In this document: one piece after another, positions 10,276 through 24,669 of the stretch
Layout of the letters: each line of letters begins with the position of its first letter
Position numbering within the stretch: the stretch's first letter is position 1
NCBI RefSeq assembly: GCF_013282725.1
Contig: NZ_CP054043.1
Span: forward strand, 4,030,001 to 4,094,000
From: Yersinia mollaretii ATCC 43969
Lineage (GTDB): Bacteria; Pseudomonadota; Gammaproteobacteria; Enterobacterales; Enterobacteriaceae
Direction of reading: 5' to 3'
DNA: 64,000 nt
Notes under the pieces: generated by a model
Seen by the model: the letters and a program-made list of their open reading frames with translations, nothing else
What the model was told of the DNA's origin: nothing
The model's database searches: none
Program-made: the position numbers and the translations under genes

Positions 10276-11562
10276 TTAGACGTTTTGACTCAATCGGGCC
10301 AATTGCTCGAAATAATCGGGGAAGGTCTTCGCGGTGCATTTAGGATCAAGGATGGTGATAGGGATATTAGATAGTGCCACCAGCGAGAAACACATCGCCA
10401 TGCGGTGGTCATTATAGGTCCCGATTTCTGCGGTGATTAACTGCGCCGGGGGGACTACGCGAATATAATCCTCACCCTCTTCGACTTGCGCGCCTACTTT
10501 TCTCAGCTCGGTTGCCATGGCTGATAAGCGGTCAGTCTCTTTCACCCGCCAGTTATAGATATTGCGAATGATAGTCGGGCCATCAGCAAATAATGCGGTG
10601 GTCGCAATGGTCATGGCGGCATCAGGAATGTGATTCATATCCATATCGATACCCTGTAATTCACCACGGCTGCACTCAATGTAATCGTCACCCCAAGTCA
10701 CTTTAGCGCCCATTTTTTCCAGCACATCAGCAAACTTGGTATCACCCTGTACACTTTTCTTGCCAATACCGGTGACACGCACGGTGCCACCTTTAATGGC
10801 CGCAGCGGCCAAGAAATAGGAGGCCGAAGAGGCATCACCTTCAACCAAATAGGTTCCTGGGGTACGATAAGTCTGGCCACCTTTGATATGGAAGATCTGA
10901 TAATTCTCATGCTCAACATCCACACCAAAGGCTTTCATCAGGTGCAGGGTGATGTCGATATAAGGCTTAGAAACCAACTCACCTTGAATCTGAATATCGG
11001 TATCCTGTTCAGCCAGCGGGGCCGCCATGAGTAATGCCGTCAAGAATTGGCTGGAAACACTGCCATCAACTGTCAGCTTGCCCCCACGGAAGCCGCCACG
11101 TAAGCGCAACGGTGGGTAATTTTCTTGCTCCAGATAATCAATCTGCGCGCCGCCCTGACGCAATGCATCCACCAGATGACCAATTGGCCGCTCTTTCATG
11201 CGCGGCTCGCCGGTTAATACAATGTCGCTATTGCCCAAGCACAGTGCGGCTGCCAATGGTCGCATTGCCGTTCCTGCATTGCCCAAAAACAGCTCCAATG
11301 GCTGAGCAGCCGCCAACTTGCCGCCAACGCCATCAACTTCACAACGGGTACGATCAGCAGAAAGACGGACATTGACACCCAATGCCTGAAGGGCATTGAG
11401 CATGTGGCGAATGTCGTCGCTGTCTAACAGGTTATTCAGCTGGGTAGTCCCTTCGGCCAGTGCGGCCAGAAGAAGTGCACGGTTAGAAACACTTTTAGAA
11501 CCGGGTAAATTAACAGTGCCATTAATCAGGGCTATGGGTTGTAACGTCAGGGATTCCAGCAT
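10276..11562 (-). CDS. aroA: 5-enolpyruvylshikimate-3-phosphate synthase
   Basis: Sixth step of the shikimate pathway: joins phosphoenolpyruvate to shikimate-3-phosphate. The 428-aa protein has the two-domain EPSPS pattern: [12 protein letters not shown] with Lys23, [13 protein letters not shown] (residues 93-105, with Gly97 and Pro102, the class I glyphosate-sensitive residues, one position later than in E. coli) and RVKETDR near residue 345. It lies 135 bp downstream of serC on the same strand, the conserved serC-aroA operon that links serine/pyridoxine and aromatic synthesis. A hairpin sits between the two genes and another one after aroA. Confidence 0.99.
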   Translation of the reverse strand: MLESLTLQPIALINGTVNLPGSKSVSNRALLLAALAEGTTQLNNLLDSDDIRHMLNALQALGVNVRLSADRTRCEVDGVGGKLAAAQPLELFLGNAGTAMRPLAAALCLGNSDIVLTGEPRMKERPIGHLVDALRQGGAQIDYLEQENYPPLRLRGGFRGGKLTVDGSVSSQFLTALLMAAPLAEQDTDIQIQGELVSKPYIDITLHLMKAFGVDVEHENYQIFHIKGGQTYRTPGTYLVEGDASSASYFLAAAAIKGGTVRVTGIGKKSVQGDTKFADVLEKMGAKVTWGDDYIECSRGELQGIDMDMNHIPDAAMTIATTALFADGPTIIRNIYNWRVKETDRLSAMATELRKVGAQVEEGEDYIRVVPPAQLITAEIGTYNDHRMAMCFSLVALSNIPITILDPKCTAKTFPDYFEQLARLSQNV

Positions 11563-11593
11563 GGGAAAAGTACTCTCCAGTCTTCAATGAGCA

Positions 11594-11619
11594 ACAGCCC
11601 CGCATAGAGACGGGGCTGT
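11594..11619 (-). terminator. Hairpin in the serC-aroA intergenic region
   Basis: A 9-bp stem ACAGCCCCG/CGGGGCTGT with an 8-nt loop lies between serC and aroA. There is no T-run, so it is more likely a partial attenuator or mRNA-processing hairpin that lowers aroA relative to serC than a full terminator. Confidence 0.6.
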
Positions 11620-11697
11620 CGTTATGGCAGTAATAAATTAAGGTTTTATAAATTAGCGTGTTGCAGGTCAGCTCAGGTTGAGCTCTGCCCTGAACAA

Positions 11698-12783
11698 TCA
11701 CCCATGGCGACGTTCAAAGTCTGCCATAAAATCTGTTAATGCTTTAACGCCTTCAATTGGCATCGCATTATAGATAGAGGCACGCATCCCCCCAGCCACA
11801 CGGTGGCCTTTCAAGGCTTGCAAGCCCTGCGCTTCAGCTTCGCTCAAGAAAACTTTGTCCAATGAGGCATCAGCCATTTGGAATGGCACATTCATCCAAG
11901 AGCGGTTAGCAATCGCCACTTGGTTGCGGTAGAAACCGGTACCGTCGATAGCGCTATAGAGTAATTCGGCCTTGGCCTGATTGCGTTTTTCCATTGCGCC
12001 CAAACCGCCCTGCTCTTTAAGCCACTTAAAGACCAGACCAGAGAGATACCATGCGAAGGTTGGTGGGGTATTGAACATAGAGTCATTATCTGCCAGCACC
12101 TTATAATCAAGGATCGACGGCAACTCAGTACGCGCTTTGCCTAATAAATCGTCGCGAACGATAACCACTGTCAGGCCCGCTGGACCAATATTTTTCTGTG
12201 CGCCTGCATAAATCACGCCATAACGGCTGACATCAATCGGGCGGGAGAGAATGGATGAGGAGTAATCTGCAACAACCACTTTATTGCCGAAATCAGGCTC
12301 TTCGTTGATAGCCACGCCATCAATGGTTTCATTCGGGCAATAATGCACATAGGCGGCATTATCACTCAATTTCCACTGTTTCATCGGCTGAATGCCCGTC
12401 TGGCCGTTATCGCGGGTCGTCACATCGATAACATTGGGTGTGCAATATTTTTGAGCTTCTTTAACCGCACTGTGCGCCCAGTAGCCGCCGTCGATATAAT
12501 CAGCGTTTTTGCTGTCGCCGAGCAGGTTTAATGGCACTGCGGCGAACTGTGCCCGCGCACCACCATGGCAAAATAACACTTTATAATTAGCCGGAATCTG
12601 CATCAGATCGCGCAGATCTTTTTCTGCTTCTTCAGCTACCTGCATAAATTCTTTACTGCGGTGGCTGATCTCCATCACCGATGTTCCAAGACCATGCCAA
12701 TTACGTAATTCTTGTTCCGCACGACGTAAAACTTCAACCGGTAGCATCGCCGGACCGGCGCTAAAATTATAAACCTGTGTCAT
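11698..12783 (-). CDS. serC: Phosphoserine aminotransferase
   Basis: PLP enzyme of serine synthesis (3-phosphohydroxypyruvate to phosphoserine) that also acts in pyridoxal phosphate synthesis. The 361-aa protein shows the class V aminotransferase fold: N-terminal [23 protein letters not shown] (about residues 74-85) and the PLP lysine in [14 protein letters not shown] (about residue 197). First gene of the serC-aroA operon. Upstream, ansB lies on the same strand 159 bp away. Confidence 0.98.
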   Translation of the reverse strand: MTQVYNFSAGPAMLPVEVLRRAEQELRNWHGLGTSVMEISHRSKEFMQVAEEAEKDLRDLMQIPANYKVLFCHGGARAQFAAVPLNLLGDSKNADYIDGGYWAHSAVKEAQKYCTPNVIDVTTRDNGQTGIQPMKQWKLSDNAAYVHYCPNETIDGVAINEEPDFGNKVVVADYSSSILSRPIDVSRYGVIYAGAQKNIGPAGLTVVIVRDDLLGKARTELPSILDYKVLADNDSMFNTPPTFAWYLSGLVFKWLKEQGGLGAMEKRNQAKAELLYSAIDGTGFYRNQVAIANRSWMNVPFQMADASLDKVFLSEAEAQGLQALKGHRVAGGMRASIYNAMPIEGVKALTDFMADFERRHG

Positions 12784-12942
12784 TTCCCCTCACCACACTC
12801 TACTGAGATTGCCATCGTTATAACCCATGACTCGGTTTTATCATCCGAGTCCGCCTGCTGCAATGGTTATTCACCTGATAGGGAGAAACTGTTGGTGCGT
12901 TACTGATGCGGAGGCCGAAGCCCCCGCCGTAGATTTACCTGA

Positions 12943-13983
12943 TCAATAGGTGTGGAACAACTTTTGGATTTCTTGCGGTTTTTGCGTTTGAGTCAATGCC
13001 AATTGCAGCAGCACGCGGGCTTTTTGTGGATTCAGTGAACCAGAGGCGATAAAGCCATACTTGGTATCGTCAACTTCAGCATCTTCGGTCGTCGAGCCAG
13101 TCGGCACGCGGGATGAGCGCACAATGGCAACACCATTATGGGCCGCCGTCGCCAGTGTATCGAACACCGTATGGTAGAGGTTGCCGTTGCCGACACCGGC
13201 ACTGACAATGCCTTGGTAGCCATCGGCAATCAATGCCTTGGCTGGCAAATCAGACGCATTGGCATAGTTATAGATAATGCCAACTTTCGGTAATGTCTCC
13301 AGCTTGCTGATATCGAAAGCCGCGGGTCTTGGCGCCGGTTGATGCAGATAATTCACTTTTCCATCATAGATATAGCCCAGCGAGCCGGTGTTCGGAGACT
13401 GGAAAGTCTGCACCGAAGTGGTGTTGGTCTTCATCACATCACGGCCCGCGAGTATCTGGTCATTCATGGCGACCAGAACTCCGCGTTTGGCTGAATTGGC
13501 GTCACTGGCCACCACCACCGCATTGTACAAATTCAGCGGGCCATCTGCGCCCAGCGCGGTGGCGGGCCGCATCGCCCCCACCATGACCACGGGCTTATCG
13601 CACTTCACTGTTAAATCAAGGAAATACGCCGTTTCTTCCAATGTATCAGTGCCATGAGTAATGACGAACCCGTCTGTTTTGGCACAATCGGCATTAATTT
13701 TTTTCGCCAACTTCAGCCAGACTTCGTCATTCATATCCTGAGAGCCGATATTGACCACTTGCTCGCCCTGAATATTCGCGAGTTTTTTCATTTCAGGAAC
13801 CGCGTTTACCAGAGCATCAACCCCCAGTTTACCGGCAGTGTAGTTAGATTTGGTGGCTGAATCACCGCCACCCGCGATAGTCCCCCCGGTTGCCAATAAT
13901 GTGATATTGGGCAGAGCAAAGGCCGAACCGCTGATCCCTGCTAAAATTCCGGCTAATACAGTTAGCTTTATAGATCCCATCAT
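12943..13983 (-). CDS. ansB: Periplasmic L-asparaginase, type II
   Basis: Hydrolyses asparagine (and glutamine more weakly) in the periplasm. Residues 1-23 form a signal peptide (positive start, hydrophobic core, cleavage near GSAFA-LPNIT). The first catalytic threonine is in LLATGGTIAGGG, and the second conserved block is THGTDTLEETAYF. The 346-aa length is normal for type II enzymes. The codon before the ATG used by some homologues is also ATG, so the start could be one residue later. It is divergent from ycaO with about 145 bp between them. E. coli does not carry ansB at this place. Type II genes are usually induced anaerobically by FNR and CRP; I found no clear operator of either kind here. 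Confidence 0.96.
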   Translation of the reverse strand: MMGSIKLTVLAGILAGISGSAFALPNITLLATGGTIAGGGDSATKSNYTAGKLGVDALVNAVPEMKKLANIQGEQVVNIGSQDMNDEVWLKLAKKINADCAKTDGFVITHGTDTLEETAYFLDLTVKCDKPVVMVGAMRPATALGADGPLNLYNAVVVASDANSAKRGVLVAMNDQILAGRDVMKTNTTSVQTFQSPNTGSLGYIYDGKVNYLHQPAPRPAAFDISKLETLPKVGIIYNYANASDLPAKALIADGYQGIVSAGVGNGNLYHTVFDTLATAAHNGVAIVRSSRVPTGSTTEDAEVDDTKYGFIASGSLNPQKARVLLQLALTQTQKPQEIQKLFHTY

Positions 13984-14129
13984 TATGACTCCATTATTTA
14001 TAAGCTAGTGAATTATCCGGAATATCCATACAAAAACTGTGACATTTACTGCGCTTTAGGAATACGTGGAGCTATTAACCAAAACCCCGTATGATCGCGC
14101 GTTTTTAGTACCGCCAAAAAGTGACGACA

Positions 14130-15896
14130 ATGACCCAAACCTTTATTCCCGGCAAAGATGCCGCGCTGGAAGACTCCATCTCCGGTTTTCAGCAAAAACT
14201 GACTGACCTCGGTTTTAATATCGAAGAAGCCTCTTGGCTCAACCCGGTTCCTCACGTTTGGTCGGTACACATCCGCGACCGCGACTGCCCGCTGTGCTTT
14301 ACTAACGGCAAAGGTGCCAGTAAAAAAGCGGCACTGGCTTCGGCCTTGGGTGAATATTTCGAGCGTTTATCCACTAACTATTTCTTCGCGGATTTCTATC
14401 TGGGCAAAGCGATTGCCGAGGGCGATTTCGTTCACTATCCGAATGAGAAATGGTTCCTGATCCCTGAGGATGATCTGCTGCCGGAAGGTATTTTGGATGA
14501 GCGTCTGCTGGCGTTTTACGATCCAGAACAGGAGTTGGTCGCCAGTGATCTGGTGGATTTGCAGTCAGGTAATACCAAGCGCGGTATCTGCTCACTGCCC
14601 TTTACCCGCCAGTCAGATTTAGAAACTATCTATATTCCAATGAATATTATTGGCAATCTGTATGTTTCAAACGGCATGTCTGCGGGCAATACCGCGAACG
14701 AAGCCCGCGTACAGGCGCTGTCAGAAGTCTTTGAACGTTATGTGAAAAACCGTATTATCGCGGAATCCATCAGTTTGCCAGAGATCCCAGCAGAGGTGTT
14801 AAATCGCTATCCGGGCGTGGTGGAAGCTATCGCCAAACTGGAAGAGGAAGGTTTCCCGATCCTCTCTTACGATGCTTCTTTAGGCGGCGCATACCCCGTT
14901 ATCTGTGTGGTGTTGTTTAACCCCTCAAACGGCACCTGTTTTGCTTCGTTCGGCGCGCATCCAGACTTTGGTGTCGCACTGGAACGTACCGTGACGGAGT
15001 TATTGCAAGGCCGGAGCCTGAAAGATCTGGATGTGTTTACCGCACCAACATTTGATGACGAAGAGGTGGCTGAGCACACCAATCTAGAAACCCACTTTAT
15101 CGATTCAAGCGGCTTAATCAGTTGGGATATGTTTAAAGAGGATGCCGACTATCCGTTTGTCGACTGGAGCTTTAAAGGCAGCACTGAAGAGGAGTTCGCC
15201 ACCTTGATGGCCATCTTCAATCAGGAAGATGCTGAAGTGTATATCGCTGACTACGAGCATTTAGGTGTTTACGCCTGCCGTATTCTGGTGCCGGGGATGT
15301 CTGATATCTATCCAGCCGAAGATCTGCTGATGGCAAACAACACCATGGGTGTGCATCTGCGTGATACCTTGTTGGCCCTGCCAGACAGTGATTGGCAGCC
15401 AGCACAGTATTTGGAACTCATCCAACAACTGGATGATGAAGGATTGGACGACTTCGCCCGTGTGCGCGAACTGCTGGGTATCGCCACTGGTAAAGATAAT
15501 GGCTGGTATACCCTGCGCGTAGGAGAGCTGAAATCCATGCTGGCATTAGCGGGCGGCGACTTGGAGCAAGGGCTGATTTGGCTGGAATGGACGCAAGATT
15601 TTAACTCTTCTGTCTTCACGGCAAAACAAGCAAATTATTACCGTTGCCTGCAAACCCTGCTGTTGCTGACTCAAGAGCCAGATCGTGAACCGATGCAATA
15701 TCACAGCGCATTTGTGAAGATGTATGGTCAAGAAGCTGTCGAGGCGGCTTCAGCAGCATTAGCGGGTGAAGAGCGCTTCAACGGCCTGTTCAGTGTTGAC
15801 GAAGATCTGAAAGCGTTACCTGCACATCAGGCACTACTCTGTGCCTATGCCAAGCTGCAAACCGCCAAACGCCGCTACTGGGCTAAAGGCGAGTAA
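14130..15896 (+). CDS. ycaO: YcaO, accessory protein for ribosomal protein S12 methylthiolation
   Basis: ATP-binding YcaO-fold protein that assists RimO in beta-methylthiolation of aspartate 88 of ribosomal protein S12 in E. coli. The N-terminal YcaO catalytic domain (about residues 1-400) contains GKGASKKAALASALGEYFER and SAGNTANEARVQALSEVFER, the two ATP/Mg-binding blocks of the family; the C-terminal part is the TPR-like extension typical of the E. coli group. The start is the ATG of MTQTFIPGKDAALED, as in E. coli; a GTG nine bases upstream is also in frame but less likely. Not linked to a RiPP precursor or dehydrogenase gene, so a natural-product role is not suggested. Confidence 0.95.
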   Translation: MTQTFIPGKDAALEDSISGFQQKLTDLGFNIEEASWLNPVPHVWSVHIRDRDCPLCFTNGKGASKKAALASALGEYFERLSTNYFFADFYLGKAIAEGDFVHYPNEKWFLIPEDDLLPEGILDERLLAFYDPEQELVASDLVDLQSGNTKRGICSLPFTRQSDLETIYIPMNIIGNLYVSNGMSAGNTANEARVQALSEVFERYVKNRIIAESISLPEIPAEVLNRYPGVVEAIAKLEEEGFPILSYDASLGGAYPVICVVLFNPSNGTCFASFGAHPDFGVALERTVTELLQGRSLKDLDVFTAPTFDDEEVAEHTNLETHFIDSSGLISWDMFKEDADYPFVDWSFKGSTEEEFATLMAIFNQEDAEVYIADYEHLGVYACRILVPGMSDIYPAEDLLMANNTMGVHLRDTLLALPDSDWQPAQYLELIQQLDDEGLDDFARVRELLGIATGKDNGWYTLRVGELKSMLALAGGDLEQGLIWLEWTQDFNSSVFTAKQANYYRCLQTLLLLTQEPDREPMQYHSAFVKMYGQEAVEAASAALAGEERFNGLFSVDEDLKALPAHQALLCAYAKLQTAKRRYWAKGE

Positions 15897-15903
15897 ACCC
15901 TTT

Positions 15904-15942
15904 GCCTCTCCCGCTGATCAATGAGTCATCGACGGGAGAGGC
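15904..15942 (+). terminator. Hairpin downstream of ycaO
   Basis: A 10-bp stem GCCTCTCCCG/CGGGAGAGGC closes a loop of about 19 nt and lies 8 bp after the ycaO stop. The T-run after it is poor (TATCTT), so termination may be incomplete or rho-assisted. Confidence 0.65.
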
Positions 15943-16325
15943 TATCTTAAGATCCCCGCTTATTTATTGCTGCAATTATTCCTAGCGAAAATAAATATCC
16001 CTCGCAGAGCCGAGCAATTGTTTTTGTCATAAAAAAACGTTATTTTCTGGCGCCACTTCTGTGGAAAAGCAGCACTATTAAGCAAACATTATTTTACCGA
16101 GAGATAAAGTAGACAGAGAGGTGAATAAATAGTTAATTTTTCATGATCAATAATGGTAAAAATAACTACAAACACCCTTTTTAGTTAACCTTCTCTACGG
16201 CTTCAAAACAGTCCAATCAAAATTATTTGTAAATCTTAAAATATTTTTTCACCTTTAAAATCATAATGTTAACCTAATTACACGCACATTCTGTAATGAT
16301 TTAGCCCTAACTAAACTCGCGCAAT

Positions 16326-16339
16326 ATGATCCATATCAA
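16326..16339 (+). promoter_or_regulatory. Predicted FNR site at the focA promoter
   Basis: ATGAT-CCAT-ATCAA matches the FNR consensus TTGAT-N4-ATCAA in nine of ten defined positions. Its centre at 16332.5 lies 41.5 bp before a plausible start near 16374, and TAGTAT at 16362-16367 would be the -10 element. This is the classical class II FNR activation geometry, as at the main anaerobic focA promoter of E. coli. Confidence 0.8.
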
Positions 16340-16404
16340 TTTTCACGCTATACTGCTTTGCTAGTATCTCGTTGTGCTTTATTAACCCTAAAAAGAGAGT
16401 TAGT

Positions 16405-17262
16405 GTGAAAGCTGACAACCCCTTCGATGCATTATTACCTGCGGCAATGGCTAAAGTAGCTGAAGATGCCGGTGTCTATAAAGCCACCAAGCATCCGCTG
16501 AAAACTTTTTATTTAGCGATTACTGCTGGTGTGTTTATTTCAATTGCGTTTGTTTTTTATATTACAGCAACTACCGGTACAGCAGGCGTGCCTTTCGGCT
16601 TTGCCAAGTTGGTTGGTGGTATTTGTTTCTCCTTGGGGCTAATGTTAGTTGTGGTATGTGGCGGTGACCTTTTTACCTCTACCGTATTAACAACTGTCGC
16701 CAAAGCCAGTGGCCGCATCACGTGGCGTCAACTGGGTTGCAACTGGGTTAATGTCTATGTTGGGAACCTGTGTGGGGCACTGTTCTTCGTCGCGCTTATT
16801 TGGTTCGCCGGCCAATATACTGTGGCAAATGGTCAATGGGGGCTAAATGTCCTGCAAACCGCTGATCACAAATTGCACCATACTTTTGTTGAAGCCGTCT
16901 GTTTGGGGATTTTGGCTAACTTAATGGTTTGCCTAGCGGTTTGGATGAGTTACTCCGGCCGTACCATAATGGACAAAATGTTCGCGATGATCCTACCGGT
17001 CGGCATGTTTGTCGCCAGCGGCTTTGAGCATAGCATCGCCAATATGTTTATGATTCCTATGGGTATTGTGATTAAAAACTTCGCGACGCCTGAGTTTTGG
17101 CAATCCATAGGAGCAGCACCAGAGCAATTTGCTAACCTAACTGTAAGTAACTTTGTTATTGATAACCTGATTCCAGTCACTATTGGCAACATCATTGGTG
17201 GCGGTTTATTGGTTGGTTTGACTTACTGGGTAATTTATCTGCGCGGTGACCAGCAACACTAA
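16405..17262 (+). CDS. focA: Formate channel FocA
   Basis: Pentameric inner-membrane channel for formate export and import during mixed-acid fermentation. 285 aa from a GTG start, which gives exact length and N-terminal agreement ([18 protein letters not shown]) with E. coli FocA; the in-frame ATG 33 bp upstream would add residues not in the family. An AGAGAG-type ribosome site precedes the GTG. Six membrane helices of the formate/nitrite transporter family are visible; the gating residues Thr91 (GGDLFTSTV) and His209 ([11 protein letters not shown]) are conserved. 52 bp separate it from pflB, with which it forms one operon. Confidence 0.98.
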   Translation: MKADNPFDALLPAAMAKVAEDAGVYKATKHPLKTFYLAITAGVFISIAFVFYITATTGTAGVPFGFAKLVGGICFSLGLMLVVVCGGDLFTSTVLTTVAKASGRITWRQLGCNWVNVYVGNLCGALFFVALIWFAGQYTVANGQWGLNVLQTADHKLHHTFVEAVCLGILANLMVCLAVWMSYSGRTIMDKMFAMILPVGMFVASGFEHSIANMFMIPMGIVIKNFATPEFWQSIGAAPEQFANLTVSNFVIDNLIPVTIGNIIGGGLLVGLTYWVIYLRGDQQH

Positions 17263-17314
17263 GTGTGGCCGCACACGGTTTTCGAACAAATTCACATTAA
17301 AAGGTAGATGCATT

Positions 17315-19597
<2,283 letters not shown>

Positions 19598-19622
19598 GTT
19601 CTAACTAAAATAGATTAGACTA

Positions 19623-19652
19623 AAAGGCTCCACCTTAGTGGGGCCTTTATTT
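19623..19652 (+). terminator. Intrinsic terminator between pflB and pflA
   Basis: AAAGGC-t-CCAC ... GTGG-g-GCCTTT stem with a 4-nt loop followed by ATTTATT, 25 bp after the pflB stop. It separates pflB from pflA, which then needs readthrough or its own promoter. Confidence 0.85.
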
Positions 19653-19675
19653 ATCCAGTATTGGAGTAACCTGCA

Positions 19676-20416
19676 ATGTCCGTACTTGGCCGCATTCACT
19701 CATTCGAATCCTGTGGTACCGTTGACGGCCCTGGAATCCGATTTATTGTCTTCTTCCAAGGCTGCTTGATGCGCTGCCTGTATTGCCACAACCGTGATAC
19801 TTGGGACACCCACGGCGGTAAAGAAGTTACCGTTGAAGAATTGGTCAAAGAAGCCGTCACTTATCGTCACTTTATGAATGCTTCTGGCGGTGGCGTAACG
19901 GCCTCCGGTGGCGAAGCCATCTTACAAGCTGAATTCGTGCGCGATTGGTTCCGCGCCTGCCACGAAGAGGGCATTCACACCTGTCTGGACACCAACGGTT
20001 TTGTGCGCCGCTATGATCCCGTCATTGATGAGTTGCTAGATGCCACCGATTTAGTGATGCTCGATTTGAAACAGATGGATGACAGCGTGCATCAGAATCT
20101 AGTCGGCGTCTCCAATCATCGCACTCTGGAGTTTGCCCGTTATCTGGCAAAGCGTAACCAGAAAACCTGGGTCCGCTATGTAGTGGTGCCGGGCTGGTCA
20201 GATGATGATAAATCGGCGCACATGCTGGGTGAGTTTACCCAGAACATGACCAATATCGAGAAGATCGAACTGCTGCCTTATCATGAGTTGGGTAAGCATA
20301 AATGGATTGCCATGGGCGAAGAGTACAAGTTAGATGGAGTCAAACCCCCGACAGCGGAGATTATGGACCGCGTGAAAGGTATTCTGGAAAGTTATGGTCA
20401 CAAAGTGATCTACTGA
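19676..20416 (+). CDS. pflA: Pyruvate formate-lyase 1-activating enzyme
   Basis: Radical SAM enzyme that installs the glycyl radical on PflB. The [4Fe-4S] motif is CLMRCLYC, with Cys30, Cys34 and Cys37, and the GGE-like SAM motif is SGGEAI in TASGGEAIL (about residues 78-84). The 246-aa length equals that of E. coli PflA. A GGAG-type ribosome site (TTGGAG) lies upstream of the ATG. It follows pflB with a terminator between, so it may be expressed at a lower constitutive level, as in E. coli. Confidence 0.98.
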   Translation: MSVLGRIHSFESCGTVDGPGIRFIVFFQGCLMRCLYCHNRDTWDTHGGKEVTVEELVKEAVTYRHFMNASGGGVTASGGEAILQAEFVRDWFRACHEEGIHTCLDTNGFVRRYDPVIDELLDATDLVMLDLKQMDDSVHQNLVGVSNHRTLEFARYLAKRNQKTWVRYVVVPGWSDDDKSAHMLGEFTQNMTNIEKIELLPYHELGKHKWIAMGEEYKLDGVKPPTAEIMDRVKGILESYGHKVIY

Positions 20417-20448
20417 TACTCGCCAAGCCGTAAACCAAAACTCAATCT

Positions 20449-20490
20449 ATGCCGCCCTATTGGATACCCCACGGGCGGCATTTTCTTTGG
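20449..20490. terminator. Terminator between convergent pflA and ycaD
   Basis: ATGCCGCCC/GGGCGGCAT stem (9 bp) with a loop of about 15 nt, followed on the plus strand by TTTTCTTT. It suits termination of pflA and sits just after the end of the convergent ycaD. Confidence 0.85.
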
Positions 20491-20493
20491 TGA

Positions 20494-21642
20494 TTATACC
20501 GCTGCATAAGGCGTTTGCTGTTGGTCGGGTTTGCGCAGTAACATCATCAAATAGACCAGCGCGACACCCGCAATCATGATAAATAATAAATTGTCTGAAT
20601 AGCGCTGCATCAGCAATGAGGTCATGGTCGGGCCGGTCAGACTGCCGATAGTGTAACTCATCAGCAGTGCCTGATTCATCGCCACCAACTCATCGGCACT
20701 GGCTTTTTCGCACGCCCACGCCATAGCGACCGGATAAAGGGTAAAACCCGCGCAACCCAGAATAAAGAGTGCAGGAGCCAAAGCATAATTCCCCAGAATC
20801 GCCACGCTACCGAGGATCACCACAAACACCTGAATGCGCAGCACCAGCAAGCGACCATAGCGATCAGCCATTTTGCCTATCGGCCACTGACCGATAATCC
20901 CTGAACTGACCAGCAATGCCATCCACCATCCCACACTGGCGTCGCTCATCCCTTGATGGGATAAATACAACGGCAGCAGTCCATAGAGCGAACCTAGGAG
21001 CACACCTGAGATAATGCAGCCATTAACGCCTAGACGCGCGCTACGGCGCTTGAGCATCGACCAAACCGGAACGTGTGAGGACTCACTACCCTCCTGATGT
21101 GAGAAGTGGGCAAACAGCAGTGGCAGCATCGCGGTAATCACCAATGCACTGACCCAAGGGATGACATTCAGCAGTTGCGTTGATACCACGCCTAGCAGTA
21201 GTTGCCCGGTGACGGTCCCCAGATAGTAAACCATCATATAAGCAGCCAGCAGTTGCCCACGGTTGGTTAACGTACCACTGCGCAGCAAGGCACTTTCAAC
21301 AATGACCCAAATGAGTGCGCAGGCCACCCCGGCAAAGAAGCGCCACCCCAACCAGCTCCAAAAATCGACCGAAAGCATTAATCCGCAGGTCGCCAGAGCA
21401 AACAAAATGCAGGAGTAGTGGTAGCTGCGGTTAAATCCAAGCCGCTGGATCAAGCGCCCAGCAATCAGTGTCCCGACCAGATTCCCAGTAAAATAAGAGG
21501 AACTCACCATCCCCACTTGCCAAGTCGGCAATTGTTGATGAGATAACCAAAGGGGAACCAAGGTATTTAAAACTGCGATAGAAATCGTGAACAGCAAAAG
21601 CCCACAGAGCAAAAGCAGCACCGGGCGAGAATATGCGGACAT
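20494..21642 (-). CDS. ycaD: MFS transporter YcaD
   Basis: Inner-membrane major facilitator superfamily protein of 382 aa, the same length as E. coli YcaD. About twelve hydrophobic helices can be counted. The loop between helices 2 and 3 contains [13 protein letters not shown], the MFS motif A region, and [13 protein letters not shown] is its counterpart in the second half. The substrate is not known. It is a single gene, convergent with pflA. Confidence 0.93.
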   Translation of the reverse strand: MSAYSRPVLLLLCGLLLFTISIAVLNTLVPLWLSHQQLPTWQVGMVSSSYFTGNLVGTLIAGRLIQRLGFNRSYHYSCILFALATCGLMLSVDFWSWLGWRFFAGVACALIWVIVESALLRSGTLTNRGQLLAAYMMVYYLGTVTGQLLLGVVSTQLLNVIPWVSALVITAMLPLLFAHFSHQEGSESSHVPVWSMLKRRSARLGVNGCIISGVLLGSLYGLLPLYLSHQGMSDASVGWWMALLVSSGIIGQWPIGKMADRYGRLLVLRIQVFVVILGSVAILGNYALAPALFILGCAGFTLYPVAMAWACEKASADELVAMNQALLMSYTIGSLTGPTMTSLLMQRYSDNLLFIMIAGVALVYLMMLLRKPDQQQTPYAAV

Positions 21643-21790
21643 AATAAGAGAGAAGCCGTCGGGACGATAAAAGTGAGCGCATCATGCCACTGGTGATAAA
21701 AAAGTCAATTCCCTCTCAGCCAGTGATAGCACGATATGTTGGTTAGTTTTTATCGACGATGCACTGGCGGTGCTTAGCCGACACTCATAA

Positions 21791-21815
21791 AAAGAAAAAG
21801 CGCCCGTAGGCGCTT
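21791..21815 (-). terminator. Intrinsic terminator downstream of serS
   Basis: Minus-strand stem AAGCGCC-TACG-GGCGCTT followed by TTTCTTTTT, about 65 bp after the serS stop. A textbook rho-independent terminator. Confidence 0.88.
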
Positions 21816-21879
21816 GATAAATAACTGATTCTAAATGACGGCGACTTTGTTAATCCGCCATTTATTAACCCATTATTTT

Positions 21880-23211
<1,332 letters not shown>

Positions 23212-23318
23212 TTATACTTTGGGCATAAATGGTTAGTGAAGACGGAGTTAATGCTGTAAGCGCTGTAAACAGCTACTTACCAAGTGGTTATAGCGCTAAC
23301 CTTACCGCAACGGCAAAG

Positions 23319-24662
23319 CTAGCGGTAGCGTTTTATCGGGCTATTTTGATCCTGTTCAGCCAACCATGCCAGCTTTTCACCGATTTTACCTTCCAGACCT
23401 CGGGATGATGGTGAGTAGTAGCGCGTAGCGGCCATTTCTGGCGGGAAATAATTCTCACCTGCGGCATAAGCATGTTGCTCATCATGGGCATATCGGTATT
23501 CTGCCCCCAGCCCCATCTCTTTCATCAGCTTGGTCGGTGCATTACGCAGATGTTCCGGCACATCAAAATCAGGTTTATCGCGTGCATCCTGCATCGCGGC
23601 CTTAAACGCGGTATAAACTGCATTACTTTTTGGTGCACAGGCCAGATAAACTATCGCCTGTGCAATCGCCCGCTCACCTTCTGCTGGCCCTACTCGGGTA
23701 AAACAGTCCCAAGCTGAGATTGCCACCTGCATGGCGCGCGGGTCTGCGTTACCCACATCTTCCGATGCAATCGCCAACAAGCGCCGAGCGACATAGAGCG
23801 GATCACCACCAGCCGTGATAATACGTGCATACCAATACAGCGCTGCATCCGGGGCTGAGCCACGAATAGATTTATGCACTGCCGAAATCAGATCGTAATA
23901 GCGGTCGCCTTTATTATCAAAACGGGCACTTCGTTCACCAGAGACCTCTTTTAGCAAATCAGGGGTGAGCAGACGTACCCCGTTGGCATCTATTTCTGCC
24001 ATATCTGCCATCATTTCAAGGCTATTCAAGGCGCGACGTGCATCGCCGCCCACCAATTCAGACATCATGCGGCGGGTTTCATCCGGCAGCTTGATATTCT
24101 GTCCACCATAACCACGCTGGCTATCAGACATTGCTTGGTCAATCACTTTCTCAATATCTGCGGCAGTGAGTGATTTCAGCAAGTAGACGCGTGCACGGGA
24201 GAGCAATGCCGAATTTAACTCAAACGAAGGGTTTTCAGTCGTGGCCCCGATAAAGGTGATAGTACCATCTTCAATATGCGGTAAAAACGCATCCTGCTGA
24301 CTTTTATTGAAGCGATGGACCTCATCGACAAACAGTATCGTGCGCCGCCCAGCATCACGATTCTGCCTTGCTCGCTCGATAGCTTCGCGGATCTCTTTAA
24401 TACCTGAGGTCACCGCAGAGATACGCTCGACATCCGCCTGACCGTAGCGGCCAATAATTTCGGCTAACGTGGTTTTACCGGTTCCCGGCGGCCCCCAGAG
24501 AATCATAGAGTGTAACTGCCCAGCGACGATTGCCCGTGGTAGCGGTTTACCCGGAGCCAGCAGATGTTGCTGACCTATATATTGATCCAACGTCAAAGGC
24601 CGCATCCGCGCGGCCAGTGGCTGAAACTCATTTTGGGAAAAATCGAGGGACATATTACTCAC
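23319..24662 (-). CDS. rarA: Replication-associated recombination protein A (AAA+ ATPase RarA/MgsA)
   Basis: Clamp-loader-like AAA+ ATPase acting at stalled replication forks. Walker A is [10 protein letters not shown] (about residue 55), Walker B is [10 protein letters not shown], sensor I is [11 protein letters not shown], and the C-terminal domain matches the E. coli protein to the last residues (NSPIKRYR). 447 aa from a GTG start, which aligns with the E. coli N-terminus (MSNxSLDFS); GAGGT seven bases upstream supports the GTG over the ATG three codons later. It starts 7 bp after the lolA stop, so lolA-rarA are co-transcribed, as in E. coli. Confidence 0.97.
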   Translation of the reverse strand: MSNMSLDFSQNEFQPLAARMRPLTLDQYIGQQHLLAPGKPLPRAIVAGQLHSMILWGPPGTGKTTLAEIIGRYGQADVERISAVTSGIKEIREAIERARQNRDAGRRTILFVDEVHRFNKSQQDAFLPHIEDGTITFIGATTENPSFELNSALLSRARVYLLKSLTAADIEKVIDQAMSDSQRGYGGQNIKLPDETRRMMSELVGGDARRALNSLEMMADMAEIDANGVRLLTPDLLKEVSGERSARFDNKGDRYYDLISAVHKSIRGSAPDAALYWYARIITAGGDPLYVARRLLAIASEDVGNADPRAMQVAISAWDCFTRVGPAEGERAIAQAIVYLACAPKSNAVYTAFKAAMQDARDKPDFDVPEHLRNAPTKLMKEMGLGAEYRYAHDEQHAYAAGENYFPPEMAATRYYSPSSRGLEGKIGEKLAWLAEQDQNSPIKRYR

Positions 24663-24669
24663 TCAGACC

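Larger units (their letters stand above)
15897..16404 (+). promoter_or_regulatory. Regulatory region of the focA-pflB operon
   Basis: About 500 bp, strongly AT-rich, without a credible gene. It begins with a hairpin after ycaO (15904-15942) and ends with the FNR site and -10 element described separately. In E. coli the corresponding region carries several promoters and ArcA/IHF sites. The AT-rich tracts at about 16110-16290 would suit such binding, but I could not assign single sites. Confidence 0.65.

Noticed and set aside
13984..14120. CRP or FNR site between ansB and ycaO
   Set aside because: A single TGTGA half-site is seen without a matching second half; no acceptable FNR palindrome.
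14130..15896. ycaO as part of a RiPP (thiazole/oxazole peptide) cluster
   Set aside because: No precursor peptide, dehydrogenase or E1-like partner nearby; sequence matches the E. coli YcaO/RimO-accessory group.
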